Source of the DNA: Glandiceps talaboti | Taxonomy: Eukaryota > Hemichordata > Enteropneusta > Spengelidae | Direction of reading: 5' to 3' | DNA length: 64,000 nt | Assembly (NCBI RefSeq): GCF_964340395.1 | Contig: NC_135567.1 | Coordinates: forward strand, 13,901,306-13,965,305 | In this document: piece by piece, positions 1 to 12,299 of the stretch | How the letters are laid out: each line of letters starts with the position of its first letter | How positions within the stretch are numbered: position 1 is the stretch's first letter | Made by a program: the position numbers and the translations under genes | The notes under the pieces: model-generated | The model's database searches: none | What the model was told of the DNA's origin: nothing | What the model saw: only the letters and a program-made list of their open reading frames with translations

Positions 1-129
1 CCATTCAAAGGACCCATAAAATTTCCGGAGTCCAAAAAATTTGAAAATGGTTTCAGCGTTGTTTTAGAAGTAACTGAAAAGTGCCCAAGTCATGACATTA
101 CTGAAACTGTGAAAGCACTAAATCTTTAG
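1..129 (+). CDS. Possible C-terminal end of an upstream gene, cut by the window edge
   Basis: Frame 1 is open from the first base to a TAG at 127-129, giving 42 codons with a mixed composition (for example GFSVVLEVTEKCPSHDI) rather than the K/N/F/I-rich text of random AT-rich DNA here. I do not recognise the family. No acceptor is visible because the frame runs off the window edge. An open frame of this length occurs by chance fairly often, so this is only a hint that a gene ends here. Confidence 0.22.
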   Translation, partial: PFKGPIKFPESKKFENGFSVVLEVTEKCPSHDITETVKALNL

Positions 130-426
130 AGGGCTCGTTAACACATATGTAGATATATGCATTTGGTTTGAATAGCTGTATTTAGAGCTGTTGATTGTGG
201 AGTGAACCATAGCATTGTCTAGTCAAGTCACTGAAGTGTTGGCGGATGACAAGTAAAAGGGGTGGGCCGGGAACATCAAAGCGATCTCATTAGTATAACA
301 ACTACAATAGCAGACTGGCCTTCAAAACAGACTCACCCAGAGTAGGCCGATTCCACTCCTCTGCTTTCTCTTGACCCGTACGTTCAATCAACTGTTGCCG
401 CTACTCGCGACCGAAACACTCGTCCC

Positions 427-498
427 ATGCATCTAAACGATCAAGACGATTCTAACAATCGTATGATTTCACGGCGAGGAATCTCATCTCATTTGAAA
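427..498 (+). CDS. Candidate alternative first coding exon (24 codons)
   Basis: An ATG at 427 opens 24 codons (MHLNDQDDSN...SSHLK) that end at 498 on a strong donor, AAA|GTAAGT. The exon ends in phase 0, the phase needed to join the MCC exon starting at 25376. The preceding 120 bases contain several CpGs and no TATA box. Joining to MCC would need a 24.9-kb intron. It could equally be a first exon of another gene, or chance: one ATG-donor pair in three has the right phase. Confidence 0.25.
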
Positions 499-499
499 G

Positions 500-2470
500 T
501 AAGTAATGTATCGTTTATAAAAACTTGCTTTAGGGGTCTAAATCAGGTTCAGACTACTAAAATAATATTTAAGCTGTCTGCTAAGAAGTCATCCGCACCA
601 GTGTTCAACTATGATTGATAAAATCTGACACGACCACGAACTCTTCTGCTCCTAAAACATCACAAAAGTTGCAATTCTTGTAAGTTGCAACATTTTAGGT
701 GATTTATATACAGCTAGTTGTTACATGGTTAATCTTTGTTTAATATGTAGCAAGTATTTGTTACACTGTAACTGTTTTGTTTCCATTAGAGATTGTAAAG
801 ACAATGTTTACAATTAAGCAGTATTGTTTTGACTATTGTTCCTCTAATAAGTTGTGAAAACTTGACTTGGCTTTGAACTTGCCGTTGAGTCTTTGTTCTT
901 GATTGGATAAAAAGTCTTGGCATTCATTTAGCTTGAGTCAGCTGTAGATATATTCTGTGTAAACCTTTGCATGTGAAAGGAAACTTGCTCTGTCAGTACC
1001 GGTACGCAGGGTGGGGAGTAACTGAAAGATTTGCTGATAGTGAGGTCGACACTCTGCTGTATTTGTATCAAAACAGACGTGGTGCAACAACGGTTTCTTC
1101 AAAGATCGCTCGATGTTGACATATTGGGGATAACATCTTGACAAGTGTTCGAAAGTGTTTATTTGTAAATAAGGGTCCACTTGTATCTTAAGTGAAAACT
1201 GTGTTTTGAGCCTGCAGAAAGTTCACTTGACACAGAGCTTGAAGAAAGTTCTCTTGACACAGAGCTTGCAGAAAGTTTACTTGTCACAGTGCCACAGTTC
1301 CTCAAAGATTTTCAACAAGGGAACGTCAAATATCGCTTGATATCAACATGTTGACAGTTCGTTATGGATTAACATCATAACATGGTGTGTACCCGGTAGC
1401 TTCCATGTTTATTTTCTAAATACGGTTCCATTTTACACTCAAGTGAAAACAGAGCATTAGGAGCTGGTAAAAACTTAGTTCTCAATTTATGCTACTTCGT
1501 GGAAGAGAAAATACAGTTTTGAGCAAGGAAAAAGTCTGCTTGTCTGACATCTGGAGTACGTTGTCAGTTTTACGGTGCTCATCGTAAGCGAACTGTAACT
1601 AAATGCCGTTGTGATGAGTGATGAATATTATTACAGTAGGAACATTAGAACCAGTCAGTTACAGGTAAGAGGTGACGTTTAAACTATTCCTTTCATCGTA
1701 CGTTCTAAACTATTCTTTTCAGCGTTTTTCTTATCTTTTCTAATTGATTCATGAGAAAACAAGTCGTGGCCTGTGCAGTAAGCTAAATAATGGAAGGCGT
1801 AACTTTAGAGGAAAGATCAGTCATGCTATTCTGGACTTTATGGGGGACGATTCTTATCATCTACAGGTGTTAGACAGGTGGGATAATAGCAAGAATTTAC
1901 CCTGAGGTGCTGATTTTCAAAAATATCGAATTTAAAAAAAAAAATTTAAACCCCTAAACCAAATATTATTTTGTTCATAAATTAATACTTAAATAAGTTA
2001 TTGTTTTACAAATGAAATTAATTTTTCATCATCAACCGCTTCTCACTCACTTAAAATTTGATTGTTTTTTTTTTTAAATGAAAAAAGCTTTGTTGAAAAT
2101 TTTTTACTCAAATGTACCCATTTTCTTAAAAATGTCAAATCTTTTGAAGATAATTTTTGAAAGTATCCTTTCAAATAACAATCATGATGGGAACAAATTT
2201 ATGAACAAAAAACAAGATTTTGAGTTTTGTTATGTCAGGTGTGTAGTGATGTTATGTTTCCTGGAGAGTATGCAAAAAGTTTTGGGGTTATTTAAGATCC
2301 AGGGACAGTAATACAAAGATGAAACCAGCTTACTTGTGACTTCCTGTGGGATCATGTCGAATTTCGTTGAAACCGCCACTGATTATGTACGAAAAGTACA
2401 ATAACTTGTAACGCCCGACTTCACGTAGTTAGGCACGCCTCAAGGACGGCCACTGTAAAATAATTGTTGA
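500..2470. other. Non-coding stretch with a short 28-bp tandem
   Basis: No convincing coding region. At about 1205-1290 a 28-bp unit (cAGAAAGTTcACTTGACACAGAGCTTg) occurs three times with small changes. The rest is unique-looking AT-rich DNA. Confidence 0.5.
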
Positions 2471-2476
2471 TAACGT

Positions 2477-2930
2477 AACAAATACATAAACAGGAAATCT
2501 ATCAATTACTTCTTTAGAAACTCATTTTATTTTGCTACATAGTTTCTTATTTTTGGTGTTGACGACTTCGTGATTGGCAGACAATGAGCTACGAACATTC
2601 CTTTGTAACAAAGTATTCAATTTTTCAGATAATGTGTCGGTCGACGATGACATGCCAGTTCTGTCTTTTGTTACAGTAAATAAATTAAAAACAGACAACA
2701 AATACATAAAAAACAGGAAATCTGAATTTTTTTTTTTTTAAATTCTAGTTTCCGTACATAGTTTCTGTAGTCTGCTTCTTAAGTTTTTCAGTGATTGCGC
2801 TTGGTTGACAAAAAGTGCTGAATCGTCTTTGTAGCGTTCAATTTTTCAACGCTGTGTGTCGGTCGATGATAACAGTACTACTACCGCTATCTTTTGTTAC
2901 AGTTTTTCCACTGACTATTATGAAGAAAAA
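2477..2930. repeat. Two-copy tandem repeat, about 221-bp unit
   Basis: The segment starting ACAAATACATAAA at about 2478 recurs at 2698. Both copies then share a 'catagtttct' block, an 'attcaatttttcag/aac' block, 'gtgtcggtcgatgat' and 'tcttttgttacagt' in the same order. Confidence 0.75.
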
Positions 2931-2948
2931 GTGTTGTGTATGCGATAA

Positions 2949-3440
2949 CTTCCTGTGGGACTTAGTGTCATTGAAAGTGTTAGTGAATAAATAAATACAC
3001 ACATAGGAACTCTGTTGTCATAGGGAGGTAGGGTGTTATAAAAAAAAGTTGACAGAGTTCTGGATAAATAAAATGTACATGACATAGTCTAGTGCTATCC
3101 ATGACATCAAATCTCAATATCTCTGATTCGATACCATTAGAATAAACTACCTTCCTGTGGGATGTTAGTGTCATTGAAAGTGTTGGTGAATGCACACATA
3201 GGAACTCTGTTGTGACAAGGAGGTAGGGTGTTATAAAAAAAAAAAGTTGACAAATTTCTGGATCAATACAGGACATGGTCTAGCGCTATCCATGGCATCA
3301 GAGTTCAGTATCTCTGATTCCATACCATAGAATCTTAAACTAACTTCCTGTGGGACGTTAGTGTCATTGAGAGTGCTAGTGAATACAGACATAGGAACTC
3401 TGTTGTTATAGGGAGGTGGGACGCAACTATAAAAAAGGTA
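2949..3440. repeat. Tandem repeat, about 197-bp unit, 2.5 copies
   Basis: CTTCCTGTGGGA followed by 'gttagtgtcattga' starts units at 2949, 3151 and 3343 (spacing 202 and 192). Each unit contains 'cataggaactctgttgt', 'ggaggtaggg' and 'tatctctgattc'. The minus-strand open frames here are by-products of the repeat. Confidence 0.85.
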
Positions 3441-4207
3441 GAGTTGGAACCCCTCATGGGAAATATCTCGTAACTAAGAAATTTCTGAAAGAAAAAAGTT
3501 TGATACAAAAATGGCATGACTCAGAGTTCCCAAGGATTATTACTCCATTGGGAAATAATGGTTGATAGGGTAATTTAAAATCTAGTATAGTGGTCTTTGT
3601 TCAATGTCTCAAGTTTTCTGTCTTCCCCCAATGTTGTATTGTTGAGTCTGTCAGGGAAGAACATCTCAGAGAGTTTATAAACTCTAGCACAGAAATGCTG
3701 ACCCATGTATTTAGTAAGTTTCTAAATTTAGAGTAGTCCTGCTTGTCGAATCCTAATCCATATGACCACTTTAAGAATCAACGCTGGTTTCTGTGTTTTC
3801 AAACGTACTTGTTTGTTCCTCACATGTTTTCTTTCTTTTCTCGTATTTTGACATCGACGTCTAATAATCTAGTTAGTTAACTTTATGTCACGAAGTAGGG
3901 CAGTTCATTCATCCATATTTCAGTTTTGCTTTTGTGTGGAGTTCTTCGTCCATTCAAACTTTTATGCATTCACTGAAATACGACTAAAAAAAGCGTACTC
4001 TTTCCAACTCTATGCTGTAATTACCTTGGGGGGTGTAGAGTGATAAAAAAGGTCAAAGGTCAATTCTTATGACCATGGTGTCTTTGTCGCCAAGTAGCGT
4101 AAGGGGTGTGAACATAAGACAGGGACGTTGTGATAATCACTGACTGACGGAACAATTAACAATTGTCGTTTAATCACAAAAAATGTAATTTCTTCATTTT
4201 TATAGGT

Positions 4208-4420
4208 TTAACCCTTTCATGACCAACGGCGAGTTTCAAATAATATGGAGACCCAATTTATGTGAATATTTTCATAATTACAATAATATTACTTTATTAG
4301 GAAGTAACATTTCTTTAATTCCAGTCTAAAATGAAGTTGATATATGCCAAAAACTTACATAAAACAAGAATTTTGTCCAAACAATTTTGGCGGGAATGTT
4401 TTCAGTATTGAAGGGGTTAA
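4208..4420. mobile_element. piggyBac-like MITE (TTAA target duplication)
   Basis: A 205-bp non-coding element (4212-4416) is bounded by TTAA at 4208-4211 and 4417-4420. Its ends are similar inverted sequences, CCCTTTCATGACC and (reverse complement) CCCCTTCAATACTG. Exact TTAA duplication with termini beginning CCC is the signature of piggyBac-superfamily elements. A diverged inverted copy lies at 9987-10185, confirming a dispersed family. Confidence 0.72.
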
Positions 4421-4479
4421 TTCAATCCTCTTCACATTATTAATGTTGCTGCATACCTTCTATAACATTACAATTTGTC

Positions 4480-4700
4480 TTGTGCCATTGTTAGAACAGT
4501 TGCTTGCCTAGTATGGATTCCTCAACATTTTTTGATGTGTATGAAATATTACGTCATCGGATTGTTTATATGTTATATCTCATAATACCAGGTTTGAGTT
4601 CAGTCAATTACAAGTAATGGTTAAGTGTACTTCAGTAAGTAGAATACTCTGAGTGACTTTTAAATACGCAGAATAAATCTCACCCCAAAAAGTATAAACT
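4480..4700. repeat. Dispersed repeat, inverted copy at about 32755-33280
   Basis: The reverse complement of this segment matches the sequence flanking the palindromic MITE at 32819-33178: 'taaacaatccgatgac' and 'aatccatactaggcaa' on one side, 'gtattctacttactga' on the other. The copy here lacks the palindrome, so it shows the pre-insertion state. Confidence 0.75.
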
Positions 4701-5289
4701 CAGCTTGTGCCCCTTTAACATTCTACTTCAAGGGTTACCATAAAAAAACTATTAAAAATCGTTTAAAAGTTTTATTTCACCATATTTACTTTAAATTTGA
4801 CTTCAAAAATATGCATTTTACTTATCATTTTACTGTTGCTAAGGGGTTTGTATCTTTAAATTGAAATTTATTCCACCAGAAAATGAAAAGAAAATACACA
4901 TTCTTTGAAAGTAATACAAAATATAAAAAGCTACATGTATTGCTGTTATAAAAAATACAAAGACTGCTTGTATGTATTACACCCGTTAAGTTTATGAACG
5001 CAAGTGTTAGCAGTATGCATATACATGAAGACTATAGATGCTTTCAATTAAAAATAAGTTAAATTGTCATAAAAGCCACCTGGCTTCTTTGAGGCAATGG
5101 TTTACACTACACTGTCAGTTAAGACGAGACCAGAGTAATTGTTGTGACTCGATCGGAAGAATATGAGTTCAATTCTGACCTCGTTACCTACCAAGAAAAG
5201 AGAGAAATGATTGCTGACTTGTATTGGGAAGGTTCACCCTATTCCCTACTAAGACTAGATACCAATAATTGCGTTGATTCATCTAACAA

Positions 5290-5640
5290 TGTAAGAATAG
5301 ACTAAGACGTGACTGGAATAATTATGCTAACTCATAAGAATGAATGTTAAAGGCTCTCGGGCCCACCATGATGAGAACAGAAGTATTATGCCGACTCGTA
5401 AGAATGTAAGCTAAAAAAGGCTCCCCACCAAGACAAGAATGGAATCATTACGCCAGCTCGTAAATTGTAAGTCAAAAATGCTCCCAAACAAGACAAGACC
5501 GAAATCATTTCCGCCGACTCATAATATTGTTTAGTTTAAAACTCGCACCAACACAAGACAAGACTTGAATCATTTATGCCAACTCGTAAATATTGTTTTA
5601 AGTTTTATACCTCCCACCAACACAAGACCAACGTGATTTT
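5290..5640. repeat. Degenerate tandem array of about 63-bp units
   Basis: Units of the form 'caagacaagaatggaatcat', 'gccaactcgtaa', 'attgtaagtt' recur about five times with variable length. No coding capacity. Confidence 0.65.
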
Positions 5641-5768
5641 GCTGACATGTTGAAGATTGTAAGCCATCCTATGAACCAAGGTGAGAGTGAAAAAATTTGC
5701 CCTGATTTGCAAGAATGTAAGTTTAATGTCCCCACATGCCAGATGAGAAGACAGCAAATGCTGACTTA

Positions 5769-5919
5769 CAACAATGTTTCAGTTAAAGGTCAGCATGCAA
5801 CAATGTTTCAGTTAAAGGCTCGGCTTGCAACAATGTTTCAGTTAAAGGCTTGGCTTGCAACAATGTTTCAGTTAAAGGCTCGGCATGCAACAACGTTTCA
5901 GTTAAAGGCTCAGCTTGCT
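5769..5919. repeat. 30-bp minisatellite, five copies
   Basis: The unit CAACAATGTTTCAGTTAAAG plus GCTCGGCTTG is repeated five times. A 30-bp period keeps one frame open, which explains the apparent 135-codon reading frame covering it. Confidence 0.9.
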
Positions 5920-5965
5920 TCCCACTTGCAGCAAGACAGAATAACTGCTCTGACTCCTAAGAATG

Positions 5966-6983
5966 TAAGGCCAAAAAAAAATAAAAATCTGGTTCTGGTC
6001 AGGGTAAACTTTCTAAAGTGGTGCGACGACGCGCGTTTTTTTTTTTTTTCCTAATTTTTTTTTTTTTGGCAAATTAGTAAATACACATTTTTGACACTTT
6101 ACATGCTCTCGGAAGATGTCATACAACTCTGGAAGTTGACACTGTTGTATGGCAAGTTTTATACGATGCGGATCAATCATCCATCAGGGCATCACTAGTC
6201 ACATTTACAAATTTATCTTATCGCCCAGTGATTTGCAGTTATAATCCCGATTTGCAGTTATAATCCCATCCAAGATAATGAGTCTTGCCTTGCAACCACT
6301 GTATAATGTCATTGTGCAACTTGCAACGTTAAATAACGAGAAATAGGTCTGTCCAACGGACGTAGAGGAGGCAGTGTTTTCTTTCGAGCACCGTCCATCA
6401 TCAGTCTGATACGCAGTCTGTATACGGTACGATGTTTGACACGTCTTTCCAACTCATCGCAGATGGAAAGACGTGTCGAACATCGTAGCGCATACATCCA
6501 GAGCTAACTGCTTACGCTACAGGAAAATCTTTGTATTCAGAAGGCAGAACGAAACGATCACCAGAACTAAGAACACCTCGAAAGTCAGCTGAATTGATAT
6601 CAACATTTCGATTGCTCACGACGTACTCAAACTTCTGACATTTTCGAAACATGTGAGCGGTTTACCACCTAGCACAGTGAACACACTATTTCCCGTGATT
6701 CCCATCAACCACGCTCATCGTACATATTACGTACACATATCGTACGGGGGATTATGGGTATGCAACAGTACTAGAAGAAAAGGGTACCCGTTACCAAATA
6801 GAAGTGCGCCATCACACGAGTTAAATTTTTTCCGCTAGCCTTGCATACAGTGTTGATCGACGGGGAATTGTAAATAAGGAACGGGAAAGCAAAAATTATC
6901 GGAAAAAAAAAAGGATCGACGCGGGGGTATTCAGGGCACGCGCGCGCTGACCAGAACCAGACATATTTTTTTTTTTGGCCTAA
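5966..6983. mobile_element. Harbinger-like non-autonomous DNA transposon, about 1.0 kb
   Basis: Terminal inverted repeats begin GGCCAAAAAAAAA at 5969 and end TTTTTTTTTTTGGCC at 6980. Next to them are the inverted blocks TCTGGTTCTGGTCAG and CTGACCAGAACCAGA. A TAA duplicate flanks each side (5966-5968, 6981-6983). TAA/TTA duplication and termini starting GG fit the PIF/Harbinger superfamily. The interior is richer in CpG than its surroundings. It holds a strong hairpin (6420-6495) and a 46-codon minus-strand frame at 6512-6652 with ordinary protein-like composition that I do not recognise. No transposase is visible. Confidence 0.68.
6420..6495. other. Long near-perfect stem-loop inside the Harbinger-like element
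   Basis: Arms 6428-6451 (starting TACGATGTTTGACACG) and 6464-6487 (ending GTCGAACATCGTA) pair over 24 bp with one mismatch that is a G-U wobble in RNA. The loop is 12 nt and pairing continues about 8 bp outward. Size and shape resemble a pre-miRNA, but the stem is more perfect than usual and lies in a transposon. Confidence 0.7.
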
Positions 6984-7009
6984 ACTAATGCAAGACTTAA
7001 TGCAATGTG

Positions 7010-7190
7010 TTGACAGGGCTTGAATTTAACTTTTGGACTTGGTAGTCAAATTTATCCAAGTGAACTGTTTCAGCTACACTTCTCCATTGATTTCCATTCG
7101 TCTTATAGACTACCAAGTTGGTAGTCAAGATACAATGTTTAGTAATCTATATGTCCTTGACTCCTGCCAATTTCGAGCCCTGGTTGAGGA
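7010..7190. repeat. Dispersed repeat copy 1 ('caagtgaactgtttcagcta' family)
   Basis: The order 'aagtgaactgtttcagcta', 'cattgatttccattcgtc', 'gatacaatgtttagta', 'cctggactac/ccttgac' is shared with 14965-15310 and, more diverged, 25555-25790. Confidence 0.75.
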
Positions 7191-7908
7191 TAGAGTGTAG
7201 CAGGCCTAAACTTAAATTCTTGCAAGTCACAGCTATCATAGTATTATTCTGATTTTGATATGGTAGGGAGCATGTCGAATCTTTCATTCAAACGTTCTTG
7301 TCATCTCATCTGGTGTGTGGGGACATATAAACTTACATTCTTGCAAATGCAAATCAGGGCAAATTATTTCAGTGTTGTCTTGATAAATTGCGTGGCAAGC
7401 TATGAACAGAGAATGGAGTCTTGAAGACTTTAACTTACATTCTTGAGCCAGAGTGATTATTCTGCTCTCAACAGGGTGGGGAACGCACTTCGTCCCTAAC
7501 TCATTGCAACCATGAGCACTTTTCAAAAAGGTCGCTGTGACCGAAAAACGGAATAAATATCCCTCATTTCTAACAATGGAGTATTGAAAGATTAATTCTA
7601 GACAATCCATTTTCTGGGTGTTTGCATTTTGCTAAAGTCTGGTTTTTGAAGGGCTTTGGAAAAACACTCCACATCTAATGATGTATTGAGCTTGTAGAGA
7701 GATCAACAAGTTGTATCGACAATAGAATGTACTGAACAAGCAATGTGGTGGAAGTGAGTGACCCAAAGTACCCACAGAAATACAATAGATGTCCCCAAAT
7801 AAAAGACATGTACCGCTACACAAGCCAAACGTTTGTGTCGAGCTGTGAGATCAGAAGACATAGCGGCTGGGAGTCTATAAGATGCAATGTTCCTGCCATT
7901 TTATCAGC

Positions 7909-8075
7909 CAGCTAGTCTAGTTCCTATACAGTATCGTTACCATTTACACCTCCACTCACATAGTCTAGTTCCTATACGGTATCATTACCATTTACACCTC
8001 CACTCACATAGTCTAGTTCCTATACAGTATTGCTACCATTTACACCTCCACTCACAGTCTAGTTCCTATACAGTA
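7909..8075. repeat. 51-bp minisatellite, about 3.3 copies
   Basis: The unit TAGTCTAGTTCCTATACAG followed by 'TATCGTTACCATTTACACC' and 'TCCACTCACA' repeats in tandem. 51 is divisible by three, which explains the open frame here. Confidence 0.88.
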
Positions 8076-8409
8076 TTGTTACCATTAATGGTGGTCGATA
8101 CAAGGACAGTATAAGGATGTTCGAGTACACTTGTGCGGTAGATATATCAGTACATACAAAAGAGCCCTTTTACTAGCGATGCTCCCCAGGACTGGTGAGA
8201 GAGTCTATCATAGTCAATGATATTAATGAACTCAAGATACCCATAGAATGAAAACCACCAATTAGTTTTGATGACTAGATAGTTCACGGACGAAACCAGG
8301 CAATTAACAATAGCTACTAATAAACCCACAACAGCCTCAATAAATAAAATAATTATATGCCTTCCGAGCATGTGTAGGAATTAAATCTAAGGATTTATAA
8401 AATTGAAAA

Positions 8410-8680
8410 ACACCAACACACATTGTGAACAATTAACGTAGAATGACCGGACACTTAATTGTCACGTTGCGATTAGTTATTTTCAAATAACGTGAACGAA
8501 AAATGCTAACAAACATATTGTGTGATCGATATGAATTAACGTACGGTGACCGGACAACTTAATTGTCACCTTGCGATTAGTTATTGTCAAACAAAGTGAT
8601 TGGAAAGTACCAACAAACATACTGTGCGATCGATATGAGCTGACATAGAATGACCGGACATGTAATTGTCACTAAGACTT
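8410..8680. repeat. Tandem repeat, about 105-bp unit, 2.6 copies
   Basis: 'GACCGGACA', 'TTAATTGTCAC', 'TTGCGATTAGTTATT' and 'TGTGcGATCGATATGA' recur in order three times. Confidence 0.8.
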
Positions 8681-9649
8681 TACAATAGTTATTTCTAAAA
8701 CGAAAGACAGTGCTCTAACCTTGCATTTATATACAGGTAGAAGCCGACAAACACACAATGCATAAAATCCCCGCTGAGTTGTTGAACTTTTTAACAATGA
8801 TGTCACAATTACAACAATGTTTGCAAGCAAGTCATATTGTTCAGCGTTTTTCTTTTACTGTGTGTCGCAAAATAACAAATCTACTTGGGTGGCAAAAAAG
8901 TTGCAGTAAAGTTCATGAAAATTTGAACATTTAATGCAAAGATAAGAATAATAACAAATATTTGATAAAAATGGCTACATTGTATCCGTAATCTGTAACT
9001 GTGTTACACTTCTGTGATGGTCGTTTACAAGTCTGTTACACTGTGATAATACTTGGCAATAAAGAATATCATAGCTGGCAACAATGTAGCAAGAAAGCTC
9101 ATAAAATTGAAACTTTTTATGCAAAATAAAAAAAGCAATAAAGTGTTTGAACCAACATTGCAACATTGTAGCAATATTTTCAACATTGTAACAAATTCAG
9201 GAGGAAAGATTATTTTCCACTTATCAAATAATCAACTTGGGTGGCAACAAGATGTAAAAAAAAAGTTTGAAAAGTGACCTTGTAAAGGTGAAAGTAACTT
9301 CTAAAACTCAATAAATTCTTCCATGGTTTTTCTTAAGAATAAATATACAAGAAAGTGTACATTATAACATCTTCTATCTTATTGTCAGTAATTTTTCTAG
9401 ATTTTTTCCATGGGTATGTATTTTTGTAGATCACAAAACTTTACATTTGAAACAAAAAAAACTTTTAATTTCAAACAAAAACTGCATCACTGCAAAATGT
9501 AAATGTTTAGAAACACAAATTCTGTACTGTATACTGGAGGCCATTTATCCAGAGATGTCATCTAGCCTTGAATCCATGCGAATGGGGTTTTGAAATCGTT
9601 ATTTCGCCTACAAAATTCAAAATCCCCAATCACCTGGATTCTATGCTTG

Positions 9650-11200
9650 AAGTCAGCAGCTTTCGAACAACTACAGTCTGCAAGTTGCACAGTACTGTCT
9701 GCTATTCCATTTACATATAAACACACACTTGTGAAAACAATCAACTGACTGTGCAGTGTTCACTGTCATAGCTACTAGCATTCCTTTCCATCAATTGCAT
9801 TGTTCTGAGCGTACCATCTTTAATTTGTGTGAGAAGTAAGTATTGTCTACTATGCTAGTGACATCTAAGTGTAAAAAACAGTCACATAAATGCATGCAGT
9901 TGACTGTCAGGGCTAGTAAAATTCCATGGCATCCAACATTGTTCTGAACCTGGTACAACTTTTATTGTGTTTAACTATTGTTAAAACCCCTTCAATACTG
10001 AAAACATTCCCGCCAAAATTGTTTGGACAAAATTCTTGTTTTATGTAAGTTTTTGGCATATATCAACTTGATTTTAGATTGGAATTAAAGAAATGTTACT
10101 TCCTAATAAAGTAATATTATTGTAATTATGAAAATATTCATATAAATTGGGTCCCCATATTATTTAAAACTTGTCTCTAGTCATGGTTGGTAAGTAGGTA
10201 AAATCTACCTGCGTTCCCCTGTCATTTTACCAGGGTTCCTTACCAGTGTTTTGTTAAGGGTGGTAAGCAGGTAAAATCTACCTGAGTTCCCCTGTCATTT
10301 TACCAGGGTTCCCTACTAGTGTTTTTGCTAAGGGTGGTAAGTAGGTAAAATCTACCTGAGTTCCCCTGTCATTTTACCAGGGTTACCTACCAGTGTTTTT
10401 GTTAAGGGTAGTAAGTAGGTAAAATCTACCTGAGTTCCCTTGTCATTTTACCAGGGTTCCTTACCAGTGTTTTTGTTAAGGGTGGTAAGTAGGTAAAATC
10501 TACCTGAGTTCCCCTGTCATTTTACCAGGGTTCCGTACCAAAATAATGGTTAATATATGGGAAACTGCCAGTTTTATCAAATTTTCCCCTTTCCTGTTAC
10601 CAGGGTTCTCAAACTTTAGCAAAAACATTGCTATATATATTCTGCAAGTTGTGCAGTACTTACTACATCCTTCACATCTTAGTGACACATTCCATTTCTT
10701 TGCTGTATCTGTGCAAAAACAAAGAATTAATAACGTGTACAGTTGTCTGTTATAATGTACTAAAATTGCAACCAACATTATCCTAAGGTACCATTCTGTC
10801 TTTTTATTCTGTATAACTGTCATCTGCAAGTTGTACAGTTTTGTCTGCATGTCTATTCACATCTCAACGACACACTCCATTTCTTTACTGTATCTGTGTA
10901 AAAACAATGACTTTATACAGAGTACCGTTGACTGTTACACCTACTAAGATTCCATACAACATCCCCATCCTATTAAAGGTACTGTACTATTTTGTATAAC
11001 TGCCAAGTTGTATAGTATTGTCTACAAGTCTATTCACATCTCAACGACACACTCCATTTCTTTACTGTATCTATGTAAAAACAATGACTTTATACAGAGT
11101 TCTGTTGACTGTTATACCTACTAAAATTCCAACCTTTATTGTACCAAACTTGCCATCTTATTGTTTCCTCTCATCTTTGTACCTTACTCCCCTCCCCTCT
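9650..11200. repeat. Composite tandem region, about 185-bp units with an inserted MITE and a 73-bp array
   Basis: Units with 'tgcaagttgcacagtactgt', 'acactccatttctttactgt', 'aaaacaatgactttataca' and 'gttgactgttacacctacta' occur at about 9670, 10645, 10820 and 11000. The series is interrupted by a diverged inverted copy of the piggyBac-like MITE (9987-10185). It is also interrupted by a five-copy, ~73-bp array (10185-10545: 'aggtaaaatctacctgagtt', 'cccctgtcattttaccaggg'). Confidence 0.75.
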
Positions 11201-11209
11201 TTTTAGAAC

Positions 11210-12290
11210 ACAAGTCAAGTCATCCTTCTACATTCCAGTCTTCCGAGATGCCTCTATCAAGAGATGACCGCATTCCTTACGACCCCTGGACACATCTTGG
11301 GCGTAACAAATCGTAAATCAATTGACTGTGGCATTGTTTTCGTTGCTAAGGGTTACCCAAGCTCCAAATCAAACAATTTAATTGTACTAAAAAAAACATC
11401 AGGTGTAACAGTCAATAGAAGTTCACCTGTTTTAGTTGGTTGATTTCTATATAAAGTCCCTCAGGTAATGGTGCTAAACACCCCTAAACATGTGTATATT
11501 TTAAATTAGTCTTACTTTACTTGTTCAGCTGGAAGCTACCATTGTAGAGATGTGGGGGAGGCAGCCTGTCAGTTTCTCATAATAGTTGTAATACCCCTAG
11601 ACATGTGTTTATTTTAGATGAGCTGTGCTCAGTATCTTCAGGTGGATGTTGCCACTTTTGAGACGTAGGGGAGACAGCATGTCAGTTGAGGGGAACTAAC
11701 CTCTGTTCTTGTTGATGTTCCTAATATTGAATGCTTACACCCCTATTCTTTCTATGTTTTAGGTTGGTCGTATTGTTGTATGCCGTGTAGTCATGAGAAA
11801 TTTGAAAATACAGAACAAATTTCAGGTGAAATTTAAAATTTTGCATAAAAATTCAAAAAAGAAAAACAAATATTCAATGAATGTAAAAAAAAATATAACA
11901 TAAATTGAAGGTGAGGGAAGTGTTAAAATTTTTGTTGAAAATGTAAAATGTTGTGTTTGCTTTTCATGTCAATCCAAGAAGTGTTGCAAGTATATGTAGT
12001 AACTTTTGCAGACATTTTTTTGACAAAGTTTCACCGTAGCATAGTGTGTACTGTGGACTATACCTCCAGGATGTTTGTGTCTGGTTTTAGTCTTTTGTTG
12101 TTCTCTCTAACAATTGTCGTCTTACTGAACTTAGTAATGTCTAATTTCAAGAAAATGAGCCGACAATAATCCCCTGTAATAACATGATGACCAAATTGCA
12201 TCATTTTGAATAAATGCCAAGTCGTCGCTCTACCAGTCACTTTTCTTTCCAAATCGGCCCTTTAGAAAGTAAAAATTGACCACTTTTCTC
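11210..12290. other. Non-coding stretch
   Basis: No supported gene. Two weakly similar blocks around 11460-11720 share 'cccctaaacatgtgt' and 'gggggaggcagcctgtcagtt'. The small open frames have no recognisable content. Confidence 0.4.
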
Positions 12291-12299
12291 ACGGTTGTT

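Noticed and set aside
938-1180. 80-codon minus-strand frame
   Set aside because: No recognisable content or splice context. A neighbouring 28-bp tandem suggests repeat-derived DNA.
5647-6054. 135-codon frame
   Set aside because: Spans the 30-bp repeat and runs into the poly-T end of a transposon.
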